DNA of 64,000 nucleotides from Unio delphinus (Eukaryota > Mollusca > Bivalvia > Unionida > Unionidae), in contig JAQISU010000193.1 of assembly GCA_029339505.1 (NCBI GenBank), forward strand, positions 1,581,501-1,645,500. Reading direction: 5' to 3'. Below, one piece after another: positions 54,015 to 64,000 of the stretch (position 1 is the first letter of the stretch; the number at the start of each line of letters is the position of its first letter). Below the pieces are notes generated by a model. It was not told the DNA's origin. It did not search any database and was given only the letters and a program-made list of their open reading frames with translations. The position numbers and the translations under genes were made by a program.

Positions 54015-55214
54015 ATCCCTCTGGTCAGATGTTCAATGTCTTTATCATCAAGCCACCACAAATCCAGTATAAAATATTGTATAGGTATTGGTTGTCAAAG
54101 GTCAAAGATCAAGGGTCACATTGGTTATTAAGAGTAAGAAATAATGCTAATGGATAGGAATTAGTCTTTATATCAGATTTGGATCAGTCTTTTTGGGGAC
54201 GAAAGGTCAAAATATCAAAGGTTAAGTTCATATTGGGAATTGCTTTCAGCTTTTAAGTTAAATAGTTGAGTGTGCCGTAGAATGGATTTTTGTTGGCTTT
54301 TTGCACAAGTTTAATAGAGGATATAGTGTGCTTGAATAGTGACACAGTGGGTTATCATTAGTGGGTATACTACTAAGACTGTAGTGAGATCGTTGCTGAT
54401 GAGAAAAATAGTATGTAATATTTCCTTAGGCTTTGCTATATATTTTAATTAATGTCTGTTTTGTATTTGGTTTTGGAAATTTAAAGTTTGAAAATATGGA
54501 CAAATTATAGATCTTTTTGTTTACACCATTTCTCCTATGATAAGATCAGTAGTTAATTCACATTAATTTGTCTACAATGTGAGGAAATGGGTTTATCATA
54601 AAACAATATATCCTTTGGAAAATACTTTCTGAAATGTTCTAAAAAATGGGGATATGTGGTGTGGCATGAGACTTATCATTATCCATGAGGTAGTTATTAG
54701 ATAAATATGGTAATTATTTTGTTTGTTAAAGGTAAGGATGTATTATGGTTTTGAAATTAATGGGCCAAATTTTTTAAATGATCTTTACTGGCTTAGGTAG
54801 ATATTTTAATAACATTTGGTGTTCTAAATTAAAAATTGTTTTATTCCTAAAAATCATATTCCCAATTATTAATTTCATTTGCTGCCAGTATTGTCATAGA
54901 CTTTATTTTCAATTACCTCGTAAATTTTGGATGTGTCTATAATGATGGCTTGTGTATTAGCAACAGTAAATACATATACATCAAGAAAAAGTCTGCCTTC
55001 CGGTGTATTCAAAAGAAAATTTGTCATAACTTGTCAGATCTAAGCACCATTGCTGAACACTATGATAAAATATGCTGTAGAACATGAATTTATTTCATGA
55101 AGCAGTCATACAAGTATACACAAAGAAATGTTTTTTTTTTCGAGATAGTAGGAAAAGAGGGACATTCTCAGATATGCTTTTCAGTGCTTTTGTCCTTAGC
55201 ACTACCTTTTTAAA
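54015..55214. other. Intergenic sequence
   Basis: AT-rich; nothing recognised. Confidence 0.4.
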
Positions 55215-55492
55215 TCCTTTTTCCCATCTTGCCACCTTCCCAGCAATACCTATCCCCTCAGCTTCTCTCTCCCCTTTTCCCATCTTGCCACCTTCCTCGC
55301 AATGCACATTCCATCAGCTTCTCTCTCCCCTTTTCCCATATTGCCACCGTCCCAGCAATACCCATCCCCTCAACTTCTCTCTATCCTTTTCCCATCTTGC
55401 CACCTTCCCAGCAATACCCAACCCCTTAGCTTCTCTCTCGCCTTTTCCCATCTTGCCACCTTCCCAGCAATACCCAACCCCTTAGCTTTTTT
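55215..55492. repeat. 56-bp pyrimidine-rich minisatellite, about 5 units
   Basis: CCCATCTTGCCACCTTCCCA recurs at 55223, 55279, 55335, 55391 and 55447 (exact 56-bp period). Strongly C+T biased on the plus strand. Confidence 0.94.
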
Positions 55493-56245
55493 CTTGATGA
55501 TTTAAACATCTGAACGCACCTCTTTTGCAATTATATGCCACTCCTGTTTGTGTTTGTTCATTGTCAGATAAACCAGTGAATGTGCTGTTGCCTGTTTCTA
55601 CTTTTTTACATAACATATGCATTATTTTATGTAAATATAAAGTCTTTTTATCACAAAATATTACCTATTTTATAAATAAGTTCCTTATTCCTTAATTATA
55701 TTCACCCATTTTCTCCTCACTATTATAAATTACTAGTTGAAATACTATGGTTTCATTCCTTTTATTTCTTGCTGCAGAAAATCTTATGTTATTTGTTTGT
55801 TTCTTGGTCTGTTTGCATGGGGAGGATTATTTACATGTAAAACAGAGAAAAAGTATTTGTCACATTGCTTTCATTTAGAATTCATTAAACTTTCATCTAT
55901 TATTTAAGTGCAGTATGTATAACAGCTGTTATGTTACAGTTGTTAACTCTATTACAGTGGTGTCACTAGGTGTAGGGGTGTGTGTCAGTGAATTTATCTC
56001 AGCAGCTTTGCTACTAGCACCTGATTGAGTAAATAATTTTTTTTAGGACAAAATATATTAAAACCTAATGTATTTATGTGGAACACCTTTGTACTTGTAA
56101 AATTAATGAACACTAGTATAGTCATAGACCAGAACAGCACATGAGATTGTCTACAGTCAATCATCAGTCCAGTAGTGAGAGTTTGTTATAACCACTTCTC
56201 TTCGACTACTTGGAGGATTCCCATGAAAGCTTACACACACAGACA
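55493..56245. other. Intergenic sequence
   Basis: AT-rich; no gene recognised. Confidence 0.4.
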
Positions 56246-56253
56246 TCCCATGA

Positions 56254-56559
56254 CCACTTTGGTGGCGTAAGTGGTTAGAGCATCCTACTAAGGATGTGAG
56301 AGGATGTGGGTTCGAACTCTGGCTGATTCATACCAAAGACTTAAAAAAAAGGTACTAGCGGCTGCCTCACAAGACGCTCAGTATTAGGAAGTTAGTTTTA
56401 AAACTGGTCAGTCTGATGTCAGGATAATGTGACCTAGTGGGACATGATGCTATATTTTGGCGGCATGATGCCCCAGTGCTAGACATCACTATAAACTGCC
56501 ATCGTAGCAGTATGACTGAACAATTGTTCAAGTGATGTTAAAAATCTAAATCACACACT
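56254..56559 (+). mobile_element. SINE family A copy
   Basis: Head TGGCGTAAGTGGTTAGAGCA, box B GGTTCGAACTC, body with GCTCAGTATTAGGAAGTTAG and a CACACA end. The short target duplication TCCCATGA lies at 56246-56253 and 56560-56567. More diverged than the 35221 copy. Confidence 0.85.
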
Positions 56560-56729
56560 TCCCATGAAAAGTGTATTGGTCCCAAATGAAAATGCTGCTG
56601 CATTGACATTGATTAAAACATCTAAAAAAAATCATGGTATTGCTGCTTATTAGGAATGGATCATCATATCAGTATGGGGTTTGCATTCTTATGATATCCA
56701 GATGGCAATGAGGCAGATCTTGTTACAAC

Positions 56730-57045
56730 TATTCCTCCTAAGCAGTTAGAGCATCTCCCTTGGATGTGGGAGGTCATGGGTTTGAGCCCCAGCCAAATCA
56801 TACCAGAGACTTTTAAAAATGGTTCCATCAACTACCTAACTTGGTGCTGTACATTAAGAGGTTAGTGTTAGGACTGGTTGGCCTAGTGTTATGATAATGT
56901 GACTGGATGGAACATAATGCCATATGTCTGTGGCATGAGACTTCAGTACTAGACATTACAATAAACTGCCACACTGCAGACATCATAGTGATAAGACAAA
57001 CATTGCTAAGGCTGCATTAAAAATCCAAACCACACTCATACATCA
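56730..57045 (+). mobile_element. SINE family A copy, diverged
   Basis: Matches family A from AGCAGTTAGAGCATC and box B-like GGTTTGAGCCC through AAGAGGTTAGTGTTAGGACT to AAAATCCAAACCACAC. The 5' end of the head is degraded and no clear target duplication is visible. Same orientation as the copy 170 bp upstream. Confidence 0.8.
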
Positions 57046-57320
57046 CCACTCCTTTATTGAAAGTAAAATTGACTTGGGGGTTTTCATCAGAAGACTTCTA
57101 AATATGTCTAGTTGATCTTAGTTGGAAATGATGTTGATATGTTGTCCAATATGGTCATCTGGTCCTCTGCAAAATCTTATCATTATTCTTAATGAATGCA
57201 AAGTTAAATTGGCATGGTATTTTCAGCAGTTATGATATTGAGTTAGTAAGTCGAGTTTGACCAAAATGATTGGTGAGGATCTGATATACAGTTTGGATGC
57301 TACAATGGCTGCCAGTCTTG

Positions 57321-57860
57321 TATCACAATATATTGCTATACGTATCAAAATAGTGTCACTTTCTAATATCAAAATATGTTGCAATATCTATCACAATGCA
57401 CAGTATTGTATCACAATATATTGCTATATGTATCAAAATACACTTTCTAATATCAAAATATGTTACAATATCTATCACAATGCACAGCACTGTATCACAA
57501 TATATTGCTATATGTATCAAAATACACTTTCTAATATCAAAATATGTTACAATATATATCACAATGCATAGTATTTTATCACTATATTGCTATATGTATC
57601 AAAATACTGGTAATGCAGTACATGTATATCACATTATGTCACAATACACTATCTAGTATCAGAGTATATTGCAACATGTATCACAATCAGTCTAGTATCA
57701 CAGTATATCACAATATGTATCACAGTACACTATCTAGTATCACCTTATATTGCAAAAAGTATTACAATTATATAACATTGCAATATGTATCACAATACAC
57801 TGTCTAGTATTACATTATGTTGCCTTGCATAACAGAATATAGTCTTGTATCACAGTTTAG
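57321..57860. repeat. 84-bp minisatellite, about 3 units plus degenerate tail
   Basis: TATCACAATATATTGCTATA recurs at 57321, 57409 and 57493, and in diverged form near 57576. It then decays into shorter TATCACAATA-type motifs to about 57860. It stops about 80 bp before the zinc-finger exon. Confidence 0.88.
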
Positions 57861-57924
57861 TGCAATTAAAAAAAAAAATTCTTTACTTAGCTCAACTTAT
57901 ATAATTCAAATCTTGAATCCTGCA

Positions 57925-57940
57925 TATTTTTATTTTTCAG
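57925..57940 (+). other. 3' splice site of the zinc-finger gene
   Basis: Pyrimidine-rich tract ending TTTTTCAG, followed by a short 5' UTR part (57941-57963). It implies at least one non-coding upstream exon, which was not located. Confidence 0.65.
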
Positions 57941-57963
57941 GGTAAAATAAACTAGAGCTTAAA

Positions 57964-60375
57964 ATGGAGTTGGGAGAGTATCAAAGACAATCATCATACG
58001 AACTTGGGAACATGCAAGGAAAGCAGGATGATCAAGGAAGTGATCAGTGGGTAGAAAAGGTGGAAGAAAGTTGCAGTCCCTCCATAATGGATACATGTTA
58101 TTCACAAGTCAAACTTTTAGCTGGGCCTACAGCTGAATTGTATAGGTCCTGTTCAGATCCTACTGAAAACAAGGAAAATATACAAATGGTTTGTGCTTCT
58201 GTTGAAAGGGTGCTGGCCAGAGATGTAGTTATGAAAACCTTTTGCAGCTCTTCAGAAAATTTGATGAGATTTGCAGAAATTCTCTACAAATGTACGTTAT
58301 GCACTAGCTTACCGTCAATATTAACATCTAAAGATAATTTTTTATCACATGTGAAGAATATTCATCTTGAACACCATAATCAAACTTACAGGCACTGTAC
58401 ACAATGTGCACTTAGTTTTCAAACTGGAGAAGATTTAAATGCACACATGTCATGTGACCACACAGGAAATGATATAATTGATGTTGGGTCATGTGACTTT
58501 GCAGAAAATGAAAACCAGATCCCCTGCCCAAAAACTGAAAAGAATTTTCAGAGAGGAACTGATGAATATACAGACAAATATTTTGAATCTCACACAACAG
58601 AATCAAAACGTCCTAAATTGGAACAGGAATACACAGAAGTAGATGATTCTGTTTGTAAGGGAAACTATGCAAGTGAGAGCGGGTTTAATTGTAACAGTGC
58701 CACTTTCAAGGGGCACTGTAGTAATCACAGTGATACAAATATTCATTCAGACATAAAGTTTCAATCTTTTGAAGAAATTCAGCCACATTTTACAATATCT
58801 CATCATGGATTTGTGAGGAAGTCAGAAGAAAATACAGGGTTATCTTCCCTTGACAACCCCATTGATTACTCTGTAAACTGCCGAAGGGAAGGACAGATAA
58901 TTCCTAAAGTGGATAAGATTCAAACAAGGGTTGATGTTGAAAATCTCCATGGTGATGGCATCAGCAAATTGCAGCATTTGACAAATTATATGCTGAAGAA
59001 TATTGACACTGGTATTCCAATGCCTACAGCATTTACACCGGAGTTTGGAAAATTTACAAAACTGATTCGAGAAGGAGGTAATATTGTGTATTTTTGTCAA
59101 GTTTGTAACTGGAAGTGTCCAATAAAGTCAAATTTTCAAATTCATTGTGATACAGAAGGGCATAAAAACAAGGTTAAAATGGCAGACGACACAAAACCCA
59201 AGAAAGATGAGTCAGGTCCTAATGAGGAGCGGCAGTCCCCTGCCAAGGATTTAAATGCAGGTAGAACAATTGCATTAGGCAGGGAGAGTGAGCAGCATGA
59301 TTTTTCAGAGCCTGTGTCATGGAGTCCTCATATTGGAGCAAGTTGCCGATCACTTCTGGAAGAAAAGTCCGGGTTTTATATTGGTCACAGAGGAACTAAA
59401 CCAGATACAATACCACCATTTCATTCACAATGTAACACTGAACATCCTAATCTTGATAAAAGATCAACAGCAGAGAAAGAAATGAAAAGCAATTGTCTAA
59501 GAAAAGTACTGTCACAACCTTGTGATATGGGTACTTGTGATAAAAAGTTGTTGCCACTAAAATTAAATAGACGAAAGCGGCATGCACCAACAAGTGTAAG
59601 GAATTTGTCCCGTAATTTTCACAAATGGTTCGATTCTGACTCCTCAGATGATGAGAATGATGTTAAATGTGTCCCCAGTTTGAGTACAGATTCCGTGCTT
59701 AGTGAGCCAACAAAAAAGAAGCTATTGCAGTTTATTCAGGACAAAATGTCGCCAGAACATAGAAATGAATGGGGAGAAAACTCCCGTATGTTGAAGGGAG
59801 ATGGCTCTCTTTCATCAGAAACAATAGAAGTGTCATCCAGAAATAATCAGGGGTCAAAAGATGTATCTTTGGAACAGAATAATGCATCAGATATTGAGAT
59901 TAAGAAATTGAACACATCAGTTAGTGAACCAAAATCAATGGAATGCCACTACAGTAAAACAGAAGATGAAATTATTGAGATGAAACATACCGCAATAAAA
60001 CGTGAGTCTACAGAACCAGTATTTTCAAGTCTGAGAACTGATCATGATGATATGTCGATTGATGCCAACTGCAACTCACCAACACATCCTCAGTCAAAGT
60101 TCTACAAGTGTTTCTTCTGCCGTTATGAATACAGCAATGTCCAGGACTACACACAACATTTTGAAACGATGCATGGGCAGGGCAAGTCAAGGGCAGATGA
60201 TAATGGTTCATCTGACACAGCTCCCAGTATTTCAGGGGATGGGAACACCTGTCCTAATTCTACAGGAGAGCTGTGGAAGGTCCACAGACTGAAGCAGGTT
60301 CTTCCAGGTTGGTACAATAAGCTCTTGATGTATATGAAGCCAGGTCAAGGCTCACAAATTTGGAGTATTTTCTAA
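57964..60375 (+). CDS. C2H2 zinc-finger protein, large coding exon, 803 aa
   Basis: Single open frame after an acceptor (TATTTTTATTTTTCAG at 57940). An in-frame TAA at 57943 precedes the ATG by 21 nt, and the ATG is in good context (AAAATGGAG), so this is the first coding exon. C2H2 fingers: finger 1, C110/C113/H129/H134; finger 2, C145/C148/H161/H166; finger 3, C378/C381/H394/H400 (FCQVCNWKCPIKSNFQIH); finger 4, C716/C719/H732/H737. A degenerate finger may lie at 241-281. Between fingers are long acidic/serine-rich, low-complexity stretches and a basic run NRRKRH (possible nuclear signal). Finger 3 resembles a ZFHX-family finger, but no homeodomain is present here. The frame may end at the stop, or splice onward from a GT near 60296. 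Likely a nuclear DNA-binding regulator; the family is not certain. Confidence 0.85.
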   Translation: MELGEYQRQSSYELGNMQGKQDDQGSDQWVEKVEESCSPSIMDTCYSQVKLLAGPTAELYRSCSDPTENKENIQMVCASVERVLARDVVMKTFCSSSENLMRFAEILYKCTLCTSLPSILTSKDNFLSHVKNIHLEHHNQTYRHCTQCALSFQTGEDLNAHMSCDHTGNDIIDVGSCDFAENENQIPCPKTEKNFQRGTDEYTDKYFESHTTESKRPKLEQEYTEVDDSVCKGNYASESGFNCNSATFKGHCSNHSDTNIHSDIKFQSFEEIQPHFTISHHGFVRKSEENTGLSSLDNPIDYSVNCRREGQIIPKVDKIQTRVDVENLHGDGISKLQHLTNYMLKNIDTGIPMPTAFTPEFGKFTKLIREGGNIVYFCQVCNWKCPIKSNFQIHCDTEGHKNKVKMADDTKPKKDESGPNEERQSPAKDLNAGRTIALGRESEQHDFSEPVSWSPHIGASCRSLLEEKSGFYIGHRGTKPDTIPPFHSQCNTEHPNLDKRSTAEKEMKSNCLRKVLSQPCDMGTCDKKLLPLKLNRRKRHAPTSVRNLSRNFHKWFDSDSSDDENDVKCVPSLSTDSVLSEPTKKKLLQFIQDKMSPEHRNEWGENSRMLKGDGSLSSETIEVSSRNNQGSKDVSLEQNNASDIEIKKLNTSVSEPKSMECHYSKTEDEIIEMKHTAIKRESTEPVFSSLRTDHDDMSIDANCNSPTHPQSKFYKCFFCRYEYSNVQDYTQHFETMHGQGKSRADDNGSSDTAPSISGDGNTCPNSTGELWKVHRLKQVLPGWYNKLLMYMKPGQGSQIWSIF

Positions 60376-60718
60376 AACTTTTTATAAAAAAAAATATTTA
60401 TTGTTTGTTACAGCATAGTAAACTTGTTGTCACAGGTTTCATGATAAAAAACAATTAAGATTTGGCAGTGATAACACACACAACAGACAATATACAGTGT
60501 ATATATGTGTGTGTGTTGTTTAGTTTAGTATACTTTCATTATTTGTAGTGTTTTGGTCACCATGACCATTTCTATTATCGGATATGAAAGGACTTCTATT
60601 ACCATGTTTGTGTATTGCTTGTCAATTGCTACTTGATTAATGTGAGGATGTATATTACATATACTGTATGTTCTAGATTCATTGTCTCACTTACCTATCA
60701 TAGTTTAAGCTCTATTTT
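60376..60718. other. Sequence after the zinc-finger stop codon
   Basis: AT-rich, possible 3' UTR or intron. No clear AATAAA follows the stop nearby, which leaves open that the transcript splices onward. Confidence 0.35.
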
Positions 60719-61580
60719 TAGTATCTGCCACCAACATAAATCAGTACATTGTTAGTATCCATCACCAGCATAATCCAATACATTGTTAGTATCCACCACC
60801 AGCATAATTCAGTACATTGTTAGTATCCATTTCCAGCATAATTCAGTGCACTGTTAGTAGCATTAGTATCCATTACCAGCACAATCCAGTACATTGTTAG
60901 TATTCATTACCAGCATAATCAAGTACGTTGTTAGTATCCATTACCAGCATAATCCAGTACATTGTTAGTATCCATTACCAGCATAATCCAGTACATTGTT
61001 AGTATCCATTACCAGCATAATCCAGTTCATTGTTAGTATTCATTACCAGCACAATCCAGTACATTGTTAGTATCCATTACCAGCATAATCCAGTACATTG
61101 TTAGTATCCATTACCAGCACAATCCAGTACATTGTTAGTATCCATTACCAGCATAATCTAGTACATTGTTTGTATCCATTACCAGCATAATCCAGTACAT
61201 TGTTAGTATCCATAACCAGCATAATCCAGTACATTGTTAGTATCCATTACCAGCATAATTTAGTACTCTGTTAGTATCCATTACCAGCATAATCCAGTAC
61301 ATTGTTAGTATCCATTACCAGCATAATTTAGTACTCTGTTAGTATCCATTACGAGCATAATCCAGTACATTGTTAGTATCCATTACCAGCATAATTTAGT
61401 ACTCTGTTAGTATCCATTACGAGCATAATCCAGTACATTGTTAGTATCCATTACCAGCATAATTTAGTACTCTGTTAGTATCCATTACCAGCATAATCCA
61501 GTACATTGTTAGTATCCATTAGCAGCATAATTCAGCTCCATTGTTAGTGTTCATTACCAAGCATTATTTAGCTGCATTGT
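60719..61580. repeat. 34-bp minisatellite, about 25 units
   Basis: Unit TAGTATCCATTACCAGCATA plus ATCCAGTACATTGT. In the right part a two-unit pattern alternates: TTTAGTACTCTG units with CCAGTACATTG units (68-bp period, about 61230-61500). Confidence 0.95.
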
Positions 61581-62296
61581 TTTGCGGTGGAAAACTGCAC
61601 TGTATACAAATGAATGGTGATTCATTGAAAACAAACAGTACATTGTGCATTGTAACTATCAAGATGCTGGCTATTTAGTTGGCATGATATAGTCTGTTTA
61701 CAAGAAAAACTGTTACCTATTGCTCTGAATTTTGTTTTTGTTGTTGAATGATTGAGTAGGATATAATTTGTTTGTTTACTATAATTTTCACTCAAGCGAG
61801 TCAGCAGGAATGTGAGTTAGAAGTGTTCCATACCCATTAATTAGCACATTTCCAGACAATTTGTTAAACTGTGAGCATCATTTGACAGTCACCTGCAAAT
61901 GTAGTGATATTTTATGGTTACATTAGGTATTGCTTGTTTGAGGGAACCACTATTCTCTGTATGGCCTTAAAAGAAAATCATAATTTTAAACACTGTACAG
62001 TGTAGTATATACAGTACAGGACATGTACAAAAACTTGGTCATTCTCATGAGTACGGTTTTTCATGTACAAATGCAACATAATTTAGTTCTTGTTGTAATT
62101 TAGAATTTGGAATCATTTATAACCTAAAAGTTCTGCTGTTTGCCCTAACAAACAGTCTTATTTTTTGGAATAAGAAATCTTTACTAATCACACCAAGATT
62201 GTAAAATTTGATCCATGTATTGCTTTGTTTATAATGATAAAGCTAACTGAAATTTGAGCCATATACGGTAAATATGTTTTAAGCATTCCCTCTCAA
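61581..62296. other. Intergenic sequence
   Basis: AT-rich; nothing recognised. Confidence 0.4.
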
Positions 62297-62420
62297 GTCA
62301 TATTCAAAGACTATTAAAAATGGTGCTAACAGCTGCCTCACTTGGCCCTCAGCAAGAAGAAGTTAGGACTGGTTAGCTTGGTGTCAAGATAGTGTGACTA
62401 GGTGGGAAATTATGCCTCAT
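62297..62420 (+). mobile_element. SINE family A, internal fragment
   Basis: Matches the family A body from the TCATACCAAAGAC equivalent to AGTGTGACTAGGTGGGA. Both ends are missing and there is an internal deletion. Confidence 0.7.
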
Positions 62421-62578
62421 TGAAAATACAAAGAACACACACACACGCACATTATATTTAGCTGCATTTCTAGCCCTAGTTGATGGGAGCTTGGCACTAT
62501 TTTGCTGGCACTTGTTGACCTGTATTGTCATACAGTGCAACCATTCAGTAGGCAACAATAGGTGGTCCACTTGCTGTA

Positions 62579-64000
62579 TTTTTTTTTTTTTTTTTTTTTT
62601 TTATTATTGAACACAAGGTATCAGGATTTTACATATTCCCCTACATCACCACCTGACCTGGCGTATGGAGCATGATCTTAAATTCTTTTGTGTCCTGATC
62701 TCTACATGTGTTCCCTACACAACACACACACACATGCACACACAGACACTTATTTACAATCACAATTATTGTACACAAAGTCATACTCGCATACAAACCC
62801 CAAGATGCTTGAAATTGCATTAAAAAAAAAATAATAATAAATATATAAATTTTAGAAGTAAAAATAGTAATAATAATAATAATAATTCATGTACCAAAAG
62901 TTGATAATAGGGTCCACTTTCTTTTAAACTCGTCACTGCTGTTATTCACTTTGGCGACATATTTTTCCAGCGTTTTATATGATAAAACACAATTTTTATA
63001 ATAGGCAAGATTTGGGCTTTTTGATGCACAACGTGATCTGTATATAACATATTTTGCAAGCAAAATTAGGAAGTTGATAAGATCGTCAAAGTTGTTATTT
63101 CCTATAAAGACATCTTTTCGTGTAATTCTAAAATTTGGGTCATAAGTTTGGATCCATTCTACCAACAGTTTCCAAAAGTTTTCAGTAACTAAACAGTCAT
63201 AAAATAAGTGCTCAATTTCTTCTATTCCCTCATTACAAAAGGTACATTTATCATTGTCACTTAAATTAATCTTTTTTAGAAACTGGTTTGTGGCAATATT
63301 TCTGTGGAGAAATCTAAAGTTAAAGCTAATCAGTTTTGTGTCTTTTGTACAAAATCTAGCCGAAACAAAAGAGTTGGTCCATTCATTTGTACCAATCGCA
63401 CACTCTAGCTGTCTGGACCAAGTTTCCTGTTTACCATTTGGCTTTATTATTTTGGTTCTTATCAGGTCTTTATAGATAAATTTATTCTTTGCTCTTACCC
63501 TAAGGAGAGATGTTTTGTCCAAAGCTACGAGAAAACTATTTCCACTTTCATAGAAAGTTTTAATTTTCTTTTTCCACATCACAGAGATCTTTGAAATAAG
63601 AGCAAAGTACTGTATGAAATTATTTGTTTTTGTTTTTTGTTTTATTTCATCAAAACTTAATAGAGACCCTTGTGCATCAAAAAGATGTTTAATAATTACA
63701 ATACCATTTGTTCTCCACCTTGTGTATGATTTAAAATTATCTACAGTCACTAAATTAAGAATATCTTGAGACAAGTATTCATTGACAGTAGATGGTTCAT
63801 TTTTCCATTGAGATAACGCATAAATAACATCACGCCAAAAAATATTTTTAATTAATTTAGAGATTACTTTTAATTTAGTTTTTCCTAATGAAAGTAACAG
63901 CATACCTCCAAATTTTCCAAATATTTGTTCAGAAACCAGTTTTTGCCATAAGCCATCTTCGTTTATTAAGAGGCGCCTAATCCAGGTAAGTTTTATATAA
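62579..64000 (-). mobile_element. L1/Tx1-type LINE, 3' part, cut by the window edge
   Basis: A minus-strand frame runs open from the window edge (63999) to a stop at 62887-62889, about 370 codons. It encodes the C-terminal region after reverse transcriptase, with NFRFLHRNIATNQFLKK and the zinc-binding CTFCNEGIEEIEHLFYDC (CX2CX8HX4C, 63246-63193), as in L1/Tx1-clade ORF2 proteins. A 3' UTR of about 280 nt follows, ending in AATAATAA and a 24-nt poly(A) (T run on the plus strand at 62579-62602). No stop or frameshift is seen in the visible part. The reverse transcriptase and endonuclease lie beyond the window. Confidence 0.85.

Noticed and set aside
53574..54131. SEKET/SEMNTV-repeat open frames on both strands
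   Set aside because: Result of a 24-bp tandem unit; no splice, start or domain support.
55084..55485. 133-codon Ser/Pro-rich frame
   Set aside because: Mostly the 56-bp pyrimidine-rich repeat, whose unit is not a multiple of three; low complexity only.

Overview
The window is eukaryotic, AT-rich and dominated by non-coding and repetitive DNA. Spliced genes with GT-AG introns of up to 10.6 kb, tRNA-derived SINEs, L2/CR1-type and L1/Tx1-type LINEs, a decayed Ty3/Gypsy element and many long (AT)n tracts point to an invertebrate animal. The repeat mix and gene types fit a lophotrochozoan, most likely a marine mollusc. That placement is an inference; no species-diagnostic gene is present.

Two host genes can be supported. 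(1) A complete flavin-containing monooxygenase (FMO) gene lies on the minus strand, with five coding exons between 33917 (start) and 8505 (stop). The exons join in frame at canonical splice sites into exactly 535 codons plus stop, with every FMO hallmark motif in the expected place. (2) A large coding exon of a C2H2 zinc-finger protein lies on the plus strand at 57964-60375 (803 codons). One finger resembles those of the ZFHX (zinc-finger homeobox) family. The two genes are divergent and about 24 kb apart.

Layout: 259-7060 is a 14-bp satellite of about 483 units just beyond the FMO 3' end. 8505-33917 is FMO; its introns hold a decayed Gypsy element (13.9-15.0 kb), a 28 x 28-bp array (19.4-20.2 kb), a 42-bp minisatellite (26.0-29.4 kb), two inverted-repeat DNA elements and SINEs. 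34.6-36.9 kb is a degenerate L2/CR1 LINE carrying a nested SINE. 39.4-41.65 kb is a 22-bp array with higher-order structure. 43.3-44.9 kb is a tandemly duplicated SINE region with a second SINE nested in one copy. 44.9-57.3 kb is intergenic DNA with microsatellites, four more minisatellites (62, 31, 24 and 56 bp), SINEs and a small GC-richer island near 47 kb. An 84-bp repeat directly precedes the zinc-finger exon, and a 34-bp array follows it. The window ends in the 3' part of an L1/Tx1-type LINE with a poly(A) tail.

I found no new gene system. The most unusual signals are the tandem arrays: near-perfect indel-free periodicity, unit variation limited to two bases in the 14-bp satellite, exact 42n+4 block spacing in the FMO intron array, and higher-order repeats in several arrays. 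Two further points stand out: a SINE insertion whose pre-insertion site is preserved in a neighbouring duplicate, and a Gypsy remnant whose integrase piece lies upstream of reverse transcriptase.
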